A DNA stretch of 64,000 bases from positions 310,001-374,000 of the forward strand of contig SIJG01000079.1 of assembly GCA_023374025.1 (NCBI GenBank), in the 5' to 3' direction. This document shows, piece by piece, positions 46,653 through 58,300 of the stretch; position 1 is the first letter of the stretch; every line of letters begins with the position of its first letter. The stretch comes from Heterodera schachtii. Lineage: Eukaryota > Nematoda > Chromadorea > Rhabditida > Heteroderidae. The notes under the pieces were generated by a model. The model ran no database searches. It saw nothing but the letters and a program-made list of their open reading frames with translations, and was not told the DNA's origin. Position numbers and translations under genes: made by a program.

Positions 46653-49600
46653 ATGTCATCCGGGGGCGACCATGGCGAAATGGTGTGTGAGGTGTGCGGC
46701 ACCGACACTTTCACGTTGGACGGTGGTTTTTACTACTGCGATGGGTGCGGTGAGCGGAGCAAGGTGGAAATTGACAGAATCTTTCCTTTTCCGTCGATCC
46801 GTGAAAATCGCGACTTAATTTTTTTTTTTGGAATTTTGTTTCGTTTTGTGAACGCCGCTTTTCAGGGACACCGCGAGACTGAAATTGAGTATCAGGACGC
46901 ACCGTTGGTCAACATAAAGCGCAGTCAGAAGAAGGCGGACCGACCCAAAGGCGAGGGCAAAGGCCCACGGGAGGTGATCCGATTTTAAGCGGAAAATTTT
47001 TCTGAATTTTTGCTAGACACATACTAACTCTTAGTTTTCTTACCCAGTTTTGTAATATCTTTCGAATTTCTGACTTTTTGTCTTTCCATGCTTCTCTTTT
47101 ATAAAACGCAAAAAAAAACTGCCAAATCGCGACCTTCAAAATCAGTTTTTCATTGATAATGACTGATTCATTTTTCTGACCCTAGAGTTCGATATTGTCG
47201 AACTCTAATAAAATACTAATTTTTATGGTTTTTTCCCAAATGCCATCATAGCGGTTTCGACTTTCAATTTGCGATTAGGCGTACAAAAAGCGCAGATTTG
47301 ACGAGTTGTTGCACCATTTTCAAATGAAAAAAAGACGGGGTCCAGTTTACATACATTTGTTACTATTATGATTGTTTTTTTATTCTAATTCTGTGCCATT
47401 TCTCTTTCAGCGTCCTCGCAAACTGCGCGTGGACCCGCACTTGTGCGAGCGTGCGCTTGCGCAGGACGGCGACTTCCCCGCCTATATGGACACGGTCGGC
47501 ACACGCATTTGTACATCGACAAAAGTGAGCAGTGGGGCGGGGGGCAACGCTAACACCACGAAGTTTTCACTCAACCCCTCCCTCACATCGATACACCCTA
47601 ATTTTCCATTAAAATTTTTCCAAGGTTTTGGCCATCCATTTTCACCGCCGGAAACCAACCATTACTTTATTTTTATCATTTTGATTATTGTTAATAAAAA
47701 AAATATGTCGAGAAAATATTTCGAAAATTTAACGGTAAAATTCAAATTTTTACTGTCTTTAAGATTGTTGCCAAAGTGGCCAGTGTTCTCACGGATGAGC
47801 CCTTTCGGTTGCCGAAACAATGCGTGGTTAGCACATTTCCATTGAATTTTTTATCTGTTTTTTAAATTTTTATAACATTTTCCGGTTAGAATTGGTGTAT
47901 TATTCATCATACATGAACAAGGGGTGCGCCGGCGCACCCCCCCCCCCCCCCCCCCCCCCCTCCGCGTCGTAATGGGCCTGGCGCATCCCCCCCCCCCCCC
48001 CCCCCCCCCCGTGCGTCGCAAGGGGGGCGGCTGTAAAGGAGGGGGGGGGGGGTCGTCGTGGGGGGGGGGGGGGGTCGTACGAAAATTTTCCCGGCGGCGC
48101 CTATCGGCACCGCCCCACCCCCTTCCCACAACGTTTTTTTGGGAAAAAACGCGCCGCAAAAAAAAAGGTGGTTTGAATAGCAAAAAAAAAAAAAAGGTCG
48201 CCGGGGAAAAAAGAGGCCGACGTAAGAAAATTTGGTCCTGGCGCACCCCCCCTGCGCCAAACATCCGACGTATGGGGGTCTGACTGGCGCACCCCTTGTT
48301 CATGTATGTTATTCATTCGTTTTTTTCCTATTTTTTAGCACTTTTCTCGTCTCATTCTCTTCGCATATTTTCGCGAGGCGTCCGTCGCATTTTGTGAGGG
48401 CGAAACGGCCGCCGACGCACAAAAAGACGCATTTTGTCCGCTGGTCAGACGGACGAAAGCGTAAGGAATGAATAAAAACAAATTTATTTTTAATTTCAAA
48501 AAGAGATAAGGCGAAGAAAAAGTCCCCTTTTTCGGAGCCAAAAATTGGTACTGTCCACAAAAGCCAACGTTTTGAAATGAATGTTAACGGCGTCAATGCT
48601 AACAATAAGAATAATTGAGTCATGTGCAATAAATCGAAGACATTTACGACTTTTTTTTCCGTTTTCGAGTCTAAAATTCCTATCACAACGTACTCAAATT
48701 CTATTGCATAACGTAAATTTTTATGTTCTTTGCGCCGTTTTAAGCGAAATCCACAAGCTTCGCAAGGAGCGCGAAGCGCAGGCCAAAGAGCGGCGCACGC
48801 AGCGCCGTCGCGAGCGCATCGAGCAAAGCACCGTTTGGGAGCAATTGACACGCACATTCACCGTGGGGGCACTTTCGTTTTAACACTTTCCAAAATTTAA
48901 ACTTTTTAAACGTCAAAAGTTGCTCGTCTCAGCTTTTTTGAAAATTATTTTTTCGCTGTGCTTTAGGCCGGCAGTGGTGACGACGATTCGGACGAGGACA
49001 ATGCGGCGGAGGGAGCCGCGGAGCGGTGGAAGACGGAGCCGATCAGTCTGTTCCAGCGGGTGACCACCGCACTGTCCACCAAAGCGGTGAACATGGTCAG
49101 TCGGGACAATGGTGGACACTAATGAGCCACTAATGGGTGTGGTAATGACGATGAAAATTAAGCAATTAACTTTAGTCGTTTCGTCCGGTGGTGCCGGCAG
49201 ACGCGGAATTTTGTAAAATTAACGAAATTGAAATGAAAATTGAAACAATTAAAAAAACTACTAATTGCAATTCGTCATTTGTTTGTCCATTGGGTTTTCA
49301 TTTTCAGGCCGCTATGCTTTACCTAGGCATTGATTTGCTGTTGTGCATCGTCTTCTTGGCCGTCCAAATGGTCGGTGCCCATTGGGTGCAATTGTCTGAC
49401 ATTTTCCGGTATTTTTAAAACATGTATATTTCCTGTAATCTTTAATTTTGGATGACTTAACTGTTTAATCATTTTACTCATTTTTTTGAAAAAAATATTT
49501 TTCATGAAATTAAAAAAGCTACTACCTTTTTTTAAAAACATTTTTTTCATTTTTAGGAATTGCTCATTACCTATATTTTTGAGGGTCGGATTTCCGATTC

Positions 49601-52600
49601 AGTCGCGGGATTGATATTTCCAAAATTTTGTGGGCCTCGGAATGCCATCCCTTCCTTTCATTTATGTTCAATTTTCCAAGGATTCGTGGAAAGTGAAATG
49701 AACTCACCCCGGTTTTTCTGGGTTTCCTCCGCTTTTTAACCATCTCCCCCAATTTTCAGTTGGTATCGCGAAGGCCGTTTCAGTGTTTCCCACTCGCAGC
49801 TGTGCGCGCTGAACTTTTCCACCTGCTGGGAGTTGGACAACGGCCGGTCAAATGCCGAGTTTTGTGCCAGTCGGCTGTCACGACGTTTCTTTGGCCGCTG
49901 CCTTTTCACCACGCCTTATTACGCGGTTCGGCAGCATCTGTTGCACTTTTACTAATAAATGATGAAATGGTTTTTATTCACTTCCAAAATGGGGAATTAA
50001 AAAATTTTTTTTTTTGACAAATTTGAAAAATTCAATTAGTTATTTTTTAAATTCCAATTTATATTTCCTTTTTCCTTTCTTCCACAGATTCAGTCCAGCT
50101 CCGAGTCGTTCCGCGTGCTCTCCTTCCTCACCCAATTTGTTGGCATTCCCAAGTCCATTCAGACGGCGCCATTCAAACATGTACAAATGTCATAGCCAAA
50201 TAATTAATGTAGAACAATTTTCCTTTAGTATATTCTGCCGTTTTTGGATTATAGGGAAACCAAAGGCATTAAAAACGTGCCAAACGATTACTTCAAAGAA
50301 AAATTAATTCAGCGGTTTTTCAGTGCTGCCAGAGGAGAAATTCTTGTTTTTTTAAATTGGTTAGAAAATTTTATACCTAAATTATCGGACTATTTTAATT
50401 TCGGTTTTACTCTTCTCATTTTTTGTTCATTTTTCCTTTACAATTATTTAGGTACTTTTTCGTTTGGTGTACAATTTGAATTTGCCCTGTGCGTTTGAGC
50501 GTCAACTGAGTGCACTGCTCGACGTTCTTCCCTCGCCGCTGTTCACCGATTATGGCGCACAACGGCTAGGCGCCGCAATTCCGATGATTGACAAAAAGTA
50601 CAAAATTAATCAAACAAACAAAAACGAATTTTCTATCTTTTAAATTCCTTCGAGGATAAAAAAGTGAAAAATTTGGGAATTTCAAAAAAAAACTTTTTTA
50701 AAGAATATTGGGAAAATCCAATTTTATATGAACTTTTCTTATATCTATTCCTGACTAATTAAAATAAACCCAGTGAACTGCTCCAACTCCTTCTCTCCGT
50801 CCCCATCGGCAGTCAGGGGCCAAAGGGTGGCAACCGCTCTGTCGGTTTTATTACCTTTCTGCGCTATGCGTTTGGTCAAAAACAACACGAACGCGGCACC
50901 AACGCGGAAAACATAGAAATTTTGAAGGACCGACGGCGAACGGTAATTTGGCAATGGTAAGACACGGGAATTGCCATGGCATTTTGGACTAAAATAAATT
51001 ACATATTCAAAAATGGGAATCGGAGGGCCCGCAATTTGTGCCATTAAAATCGCCAAATCTTTCTCAGGCTTCCAATGCCAAGCGAAGTGAACGCCGCCGC
51101 GTTGGTTCTGTTCGCGATGAAACTGTTCTTTGGGCTTGACGGGGAGGACGACCAGCAACAACCGCGCGATGGCACAGAGTAAACAAACTGAAAAACAGTG
51201 GGTGCAGCACTTCCTTCTTTTATCGCATCAAAAATTTTTAGTTTTCTATTTCTTGAAATTTTATTAGAAATGAATTTCTAATATGAAAATTTTTTTTGAA
51301 AAAACTTCAGGGGAGGGGGATGGTGGGGCAAATGAGCTGCTCCCTAAAATGGAAAAGTTTATTTTGGAATTAAACATTTTCAGCGACGCGACTCAATGCG
51401 CCGACGGTGACAGTCCGTCGCCGGTGTTCAGCTTCGACCATTGGCTGCTGCAGCTTCAGCTGCGCATGCACTGCTGGCAGGGCACAACGGTTCAGAAGGT
51501 GTTGGACAAGACGTAAGTGGTGGCATGGGAAATGTCATAACCCAACGGCAGACCGCTGGGAAAATTCTAGAATTTTTAATGAATTTATTAAGAAACCAAG
51601 GGATGCCTAAATGGGATGCCTCCAATTTTTATATATAATATTTACTATTTTATTTTTCGGATAATAATTCCGACAATTTATTTATTTGAAATTTTTTTTA
51701 CAGGTTTTCCGCCTGCCAATTGGAGCGTTCCAACATCGAAATTCCCTATCGTCGTCCAACCGCCGGCTATTGCCTGGGCGGCTCGCGACTGTTCCATCGC
51801 TGTCGGAGACAACCGTTTGCGGGCTGTGTGCCGAACGCGGTAAGCAGCGCGGCAGAGCAATATTTTGAATACTTTCATAATTTTCCTTTAGGTTAATATG
51901 TATTTTCTCTAAACCTCAAACATTCAATTTTGGCTGGCCGCAAAATTCCCTTAATTTTGGCCCTTAAATGTGGTGTTAACCCTTTCTTTTCAGCTCCACA
52001 ACCGTGTTCAGCCTCGTCTCTTTGAGCATTCCTTTCCTCGTCTTCACCATTTGCCGGTTACGCCTTCGGTTTTGCTGCCAATTTCCAACGAAGAACTTTA
52101 CGGTTGGCTAAATTTAAATTTAAAAAAACTAACATCCCTCATTACACAAATTTTAAATTTATTTTTTTTTCAAAAAAAAACTATAGTAAATAAAAAATTT
52201 ACAAATTCATTGAAGAAATGGGCCCTTCAAATTCAACCTGAAAACCCTTAAATAAAATCAAAAGGATTCATTTATGCCACGACTAATTCCGAATAAAATT
52301 TCAACCCATTTTCAGCCCCCCTTCAATTCCAAAGTGTGCTGAGTCGGCTCCTTTTGGACATTGTCAACCGCAACCATTGGAATGAAGCCGAACAAACACT
52401 CGTTGAACAGCTCGACCAACAAAATACAAAAATATTTTTCCGCAATTTTTATGTATTAAAATATTATTACATATTTTTTTAAAATTTTCTTTTCGTTTTC
52501 AGAATTCCAATTTGAGCGCGTATTTGCCTACTCACCACGGAAATGAGGTGTTTATTACGGGACAGCTCGTTCTCACTCCCCGAACAGTTTTTTAAACTTA

Positions 52601-53690
52601 AAAACATTACCTTTTACATGAAAAAATATATAAAAATTTTGAAAATAAAAATTCAGTAAAAAAACTTTTTGTCGCGATTGGGGGTGTGGTAGTGGGTGGA
52701 AAAAGTTTTACTAAAAAAATCTGAAGAGCTTTACATTCTTTTATTACGGATGTTCCATCATTTTTAATTACATTTAAAATGATGAACTAATTTTACTCTT
52801 TTTATTAGCCGATTAGCCCTCTGCAAAAGCTGTTCCCTCGCTCCGACAAATATTCAGTAAGTTTTGGAAAATCTCACAGTTTTTTATTCCCCGTGTTTTT
52901 CTCTCTTTAGCGTTTTCCGCATCCCAAAATTCATCCCCCGCGGATGTCCGCAATTGTGGCCCAACCATTGCGCCGTATGAAATGGCTTCGGGTGGGTGTG
53001 CCATGTTGGCAATTTGCACAATGAAAGCAATTATTCTTACTTAAAACAATTTAAATTCATTTCAAATTACCCCTCATTTAAATTAATTGCTGCCTTTCTC
53101 TCCTCCAGGCAATTTTTGCCGCTTCTGAGTACACAATGCCAACTCCGTTTCGCCTGCTGCTTCGGCATTTGGCTCTGTGCGTGTCCGAATGGGAAGAGGT
53201 GTGTTGAGGAACGGATTAACAGAGCATCTTTCGCATTTTTCCTCAGACCAAAATTTTAAAAAAATAGAAAAATTTTAATTTCGAAAGCCACAAAACGAGG
53301 GTTTTTCATGACTTTGGGTGTTAATGGGATTATTTTCAAATTCTTTTTTATTTTTTACATTTCCATTCATATATCACTCGTTTTTTGGATAATAAATTTT
53401 TCCAGGTGTTGTACATGGCTTTTTTGGCCATCCAAGGCATGTTCATTGACCTCAACAGCGGCCGAAGACGGCCGATAACGAAAGAGAAGCAAAGGCGACG
53501 GCCTCGGCATGGCTTTTGTCCCTCCTCCGCCTCGTCATCGGACGAAGCGGCAACGGAAAATCAGCAGAAGGAAGTTAGGCAGGGAACAGAAGCAGCAGAA
53601 GAAGAACACGCTGAGGAGGAGGAGGCGGAGACGGAACACCAACTGTTTATGATAAGCAGCAGTTCTTCCAGCGAGGAAGAGGACTTTTGA
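46653..53690 (+). CDS. TATA-box-binding protein-associated factor, RNA polymerase I subunit B (TAF1B/Rrn7)
   Basis: Twenty-three exons encode about 896 residues: 46653-46763, 46866-46973, 47279-47344, 47411-47524, 47764-47826, 48339-48460, 48745-48862, 48967-49095, 49308-49408, 49760-49925, 50088-50180, 50452-50597, 50774-50956, 51068-51178, 51384-51512, 51704-51839, 51994-52102, 52316-52452, 52503-52547, 52809-52856, 52911-52991, 53109-53198 and 53406-53690. The protein is the TFIIB-like subunit of the SL1/core factor that loads RNA polymerase I on rDNA. The N terminus is the RN7 zinc ribbon, MVCEVCGTDTFTLDGG with a second CDGC pair. Cyclin-fold region: AAMLYLGIDLLLC and DIFRWYREGRFSVSHSQL, then LPMPSEVNAAALVLFAMKLF. 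The tail is acidic and Ser-rich. The third exon is the least certain. A hAT-like copy sits in the intron 47827-48338. Confidence 0.83.
47908..48308. mobile_element. 401-bp hAT-like MITE in a TAF1B intron
   Basis: The 23-bp termini are perfect inverted repeats beginning CATACATGAACAAGGGG. TTATTCAT flanks both ends (47900-47907 and 48309-48316), an exact 8-bp duplication. The inside has long C runs, long G runs, one GC-rich palindromic module (about 48089) and the phrase AAACGCGCCGCAAAAA seen in the other hAT copies. The ends do not begin CAG, so placement in hAT rests on the duplication length and shared interior. Confidence 0.85.
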
Positions 53691-55355
53691 TGATGTCATT
53701 CGATGATTTCTTTTTTATTTCATTCACCTCATTGGATTCAGCAGAAAAACAATTGTATCAATTACTTGGAAAAAAGCTTAGTAATGATCAAAGTCACCAA
53801 TTCAAAATTGCTTAAAAATAATCTGAATCGTCGATGTGTAAAAGGTTAGGAATGGACAAAAAAATAGATTAAGGACGGCGTGCCATTTCTGGCTGAAAAT
53901 AAAGTAAACGGAAATGTCCTTCATTTACAAATTGGTTTTTAATAAAGCGCGGTAAAAACAATTTACGGAAGCGGGACTCAAGAAAACTCCCGCGGGACTG
54001 ATTGGCCGACATTTGCGGCGCTGACATTTGCGGCGCTGACACTTGCGGCGCAGACATTTGCGGCGCCCAGTCAAAGCGACACTTGCGGCGCAGACATTTG
54101 CGGCGTGACACTTGCGGCGCCGACACTTGCGGCGACGACACTTGCGGCGCCGACAGATGCGGCGCCCAGTCAAAATGACATTTGCGGCGCCGAATTAAAT
54201 GACCCCAACAATTATTTCAACAATTTTTTTGATTAAAAAAACTTGTTAAGCACTCTTTCAGTACTATTCTTCAAAGCATTTCATCCCTAGGCGGTACTGC
54301 AATGTATGAATGTGATTAATTATTAGAACCCGGCGGGATCGGGACTCCCGCGGGATTTTTACGGGATTCCCGGTCCCACTCCCGCTTTCTTTCGGTGAAC
54401 GGGATTTTAACGGGAGTGGGATTTTTACGGGATTTCAGTTCGGGACTCCCGTCCCGGAAAATTTTGAACTCCCGATCCCGCTCTAATCTACGGATCGCTT
54501 CATCATTTTGCAGATATTTTTTAAGCGAGGTATTTCAGCAATCCCACCAGTTGGGTCAATTCCATAAGGCCTCAGGCAGTTTTTTTGGTGCTCTTCCTCT
54601 TTTTTAATGGCGTTAATGAACCTTATAAAAATATTTATTACAGTATCCCATTTATACTTTGAAAATGCTTGGTAGGGCGAAGTGAAATGTTTTCTGAATC
54701 TGTTACAACGGCAAACGACTCAACCTTTATCTTTGTGATTAGGTTGCAAGAATTATTGTTAAATTAGTCATTATTAAAAAATAAACTTAAATTAACTTAA
54801 ATAAATTGTTGAAATATTTTTGGGGTCATTTAATTCGGCGCCGCAAATGTCATTTTGACGGGGCGCCGCAAGTGTCGGCGCCGCAAATGTCCTTTTGACT
54901 GGGCGCCGCATCTGTCGGCGCCGCAAGTGTCGCGCCGCATCTGTCGGCGCCGCAAATGTCCTCGCCGCAAGTGTCTGCGCCGCAAGTGTCGCTTTGACTG
55001 GGCGCCGCAAATGTCTGCGCCGCAAGTGTCAGCGCCGCAAATGTCAGCGCCGCAAATGTCGCATCACCGCGGGACTAAGAATGGTTGCCTGTGTCACTAT
55101 TTTAATTTTTAAATTAACGCGAAAAATTAATTTTTTTGGCGTTATGAATTTTTTGCCTGACACTGACACTGGAACCTGGTTAGGTACTTGGATTCATGAT
55201 CAGCGATTCTTATTAGCCCCAAATTGTATCCACGACTTAAAAAAAAATAAATTGGCTTTTTTTCAAATGTTGGTACAAAACTTTTAGCATTTTACTTTTT
55301 TAAACCTAACTTAGATTTTAAATATACTCAAACTACATTAATTTACGACTTACAA
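53691..55355. other. Spacer between TAF1B and VARS, mostly one foldback element
   Basis: Apart from the element at 54000-55066 there is only AT-rich sequence. Inside the element's central spacer, at about 54330-54485, is a cluster of CGGGA/TCCCG motifs (for example GGGACTCCCGCGGGA) resembling the CCGGGAC cluster at about 35930-36015. Confidence 0.5.
54000..55066. mobile_element. Foldback element with CGCCGCAAATGTC tandem-repeat arms
   Basis: The left arm (54000-54235) and right arm (about 54795-55066) are inverted. Each is an array of about 14-16 units of 13-15 bp, such as GGCGCCGCAAGTGTC, broken in two or three places by a TTTTGACTGG phrase at corresponding positions. CCGCGGGACT flanks both ends (53990-53999 and 55067-55076), an exact 10-bp duplication. 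Inner ends share AATTAAATGACCCCAA. No transposase is present. Unit order is largely kept between arms, but the right arm has extra units. Confidence 0.87.
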
Positions 55356-58300
55356 ATGCCTGAAGATTCGGAGATCGTTACAAATGTAGCAAAACCGAAG
55401 ACCGAACGCGAATTGGCCAAAGAGCGGGCCAAGGCGGATAAACTGGCCAAATTTGTGGAGAAGCAACGCAAAGCAGAGGAACAGGAAAAGGCCAAAGCAG
55501 AAAAACTGGCCAAAGGGGAGGAAAACAAAAAGACGACCAAAGGGGCGAAGGGAACGGCTGAAAAAGTCGTCGTTACGGAATATCACTGGAGGACGAAAGC
55601 GGGCGACAGAAAGGGTACAAAATCAAAGGGAAATTTAACGGGGGGGGGTCCGGAATATTGCAATTTTGAAATATATTTAAATTTGCTAAAAATTATCATG
55701 CATTTAAAATCTAAGAAATTCAATGATAGGTGTGTTGTTCGAATTTTTGTTTTTTTCGAGTAAAATAAATTTACTGGAAACACTGAATTAGGCAATACTA
55801 TAAAAAGAAGCATGCAAAATTCCACCTCTTTTAATTTTCAGATGTTTCTGACGGAATGCCTTCAGCCTATTCGCCTCGGTACGTGGAGGCCGCGTGGTAC
55901 GAATGGTGGGAGCGCCGCGGTTTCTTTCGCCCCGAATACGGCGGACGGAATCTCGAGTTTGCTTTTTCGTTTTTTAACGGGTTCAAACTTTTTCGCTTGG
56001 CCAAATGACCTAAGTGCTGCATTATTATGCGATGCTTGAATAATGCGAACAATGTTTTTCAGTGCTCCGAACCCAAATGGCCAATTTACCATTGTCATTC
56101 CACCGCCGAATGTTACCGGCACTTTGCACTTGGGCCACGCACTGTCCACCGCTGTTGAGGACACCATCGCAAGATGGTCAGCAAAAAATTACGCACAATT
56201 TCTAGTATAGGTAAAAATGGTAGATGGCTCCTCTCTCCCCTCGAGTTTTGACCCTATTAGTCCAATTAATTTGGCGTAGGAAATTTTAATTGAATCAAAC
56301 ATTTCCCCTCCATTTTTTTGGCATCGAATGTGCGGTCGGACTGTGCTGTTCGTGCCCGGCTGTGACCATGCGGGAATTGCCACCCAAGTGGTGGTGGAGA
56401 AGAAGCTGAAGCGCGAGCGGGGACTCAGCCGGCACGACCTCGGCCGGGCCGACTTTGTGAAGGAAGTTTGGAAGTGGAAGAACGAGTGAGTGCCGCGGGC
56501 ATCGTATTTCTTTTTTGACCGTTTTTTTTCTCTGTTCAGGAAAGGGCACATAATTTATGACCAACTGAAAAAGATGGGCGCCGGCGTCGATTGGGACCGA
56601 GTGGTGTTCATGATGGACCCGGTAAAATCCAATAAATTCGAATGAAAATTTTAAGAAATTTTTTGGCATCGAATAAACTCCTTTTGATCGTTTTTGTTTT
56701 TTCCTAGAAAATCATGCGCGCTGTTACTGAAGCATTTGTGCGAATGCACGAAAAGGGTGTCATCTACCGAAGCAAACGGCTCGTCAATTGGTCATGCGCA
56801 TTAAGTTCAGCCATTTCGGAAATTGAGGTTCAATAAAACTGAATTTTCTAATAGCATTGCTGACTGTCACCAGTGACGAAGATATAAAAAGTGACCAAAA
56901 AATTCAAATTATTTTTAAAGTTTTTAAAAAACGAATTTTTCCGAAAAAAGTTTTGATTTTCAAATCATCACATTTTGATTCAATTCTCCTAAAAGAACGT
57001 TTTGTTTTATTTCAGGTGGAAAAGCGAGAGATTACCGGTCGAACTTTGCTCTCCGTGCCGGGCCATGCCGAAAAGGTCGAGGTCGGCGTGTTGGTGCTGT
57101 TCGCCTACCCACTGGAGGAGGAAGTGGTGGAGGAGGACGGCAGCAAAACCCGTGAGATTGTTGTGGCCACCACGCGGCTGGAGACAATGCTCGGCGACGT
57201 GGCCATCGCAGTCCATCCGGAGGACGCGCGGTACAAACGAATCATTGGCAAAGTGTGTTTTGTGGGAGGAAGGGAGGGCATAAACATAATCGAAAAAATT
57301 GGCATTAATCGGTGGAGTGTATTTTTAAAAACAGGGATAAGAAGTGGGCTATCCAAGAGTATAATTTTTGCAAATCTAACAAACTTATTGCTAGCATCAT
57401 CATTCAAAAACTTTTAACTGACGAAATTTTGTCGGCATCTGAAAATTAAGAAAATTTGTACACTATAACCATTTTTTTTTTTTTTTGAAAAAAGCATGCC
57501 GTAAAAAAAGGTTCTTTGAAAAGCAAAAAAAGAAAAGGGTCATCGATTTACATGGTTTGACCCCCTTCGTAAAATTTGGCGTCGACCCCCACCCCTTTAT
57601 TATTTCTATCTTATGTCAGCACTGTGTTCACCCGTTTTTCCCTGACCGTCGGCTGCCCATAATTGCCGACTCGGCCGTGCTGCCCGACTTTGGCACCGGT
57701 GCGGTGAAAATCACTCCGGCCCATGACCAGACCGACTTCGACATTGGCCAACGCCATGGCCTTCCGCTGATCAACATCTTCACGGACCACGGTTCTTGCG
57801 CGCCTTGCTGCGGCCCTTTCGCGGGAATGCGACGCTTTAACGCGCGGCTGGCGGTGCTCGGGCGGCTGAAGGCGATGGGACTGTACCGGGACACCAAGGA
57901 AAACCCGATGCAATTGCGCATTTGCAGGTGAGGGAGAGACTGTGGCAAAAAAGCATGGCTTTAGACACAAAATACCCACGAAAGCCAACCCAACCCATTA
58001 GCAATTATACAATTCGAAAAATTATTTAATGATCCTTTTAACACCCAAGGAATATGTTGAAATTTTATGGACACGAAAAACCGTGGGACCTGCAAAATAT
58101 TTGTGGGGCGAGTATTCTTCACTCTTGTTAACTTGAACCTAAATTTTACATAACCTAATCTCAAATGGAATTTGAAGCCTTTCAAATTTCCCGAAACGGA
58201 AACCCTGTCAATCCAAAAAGCCCCCTTTTAACGGATTCGTTGCATTTGTAAAATTGTCACTGTATATTCTGTTTTTTTTCATGTCCATTTTCCAACACCA

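Noticed and set aside
47851..48316. Overlapping Pro-rich and Gly-rich frames on both strands
   Set aside because: They arise from C and G runs inside the hAT-like MITE in the TAF1B intron.
53869..55287. Cys/Arg-rich frames with repeated RRRKC or SAPQV
   Set aside because: They translate the CGCCGCAAATGTC arrays of the foldback arms.
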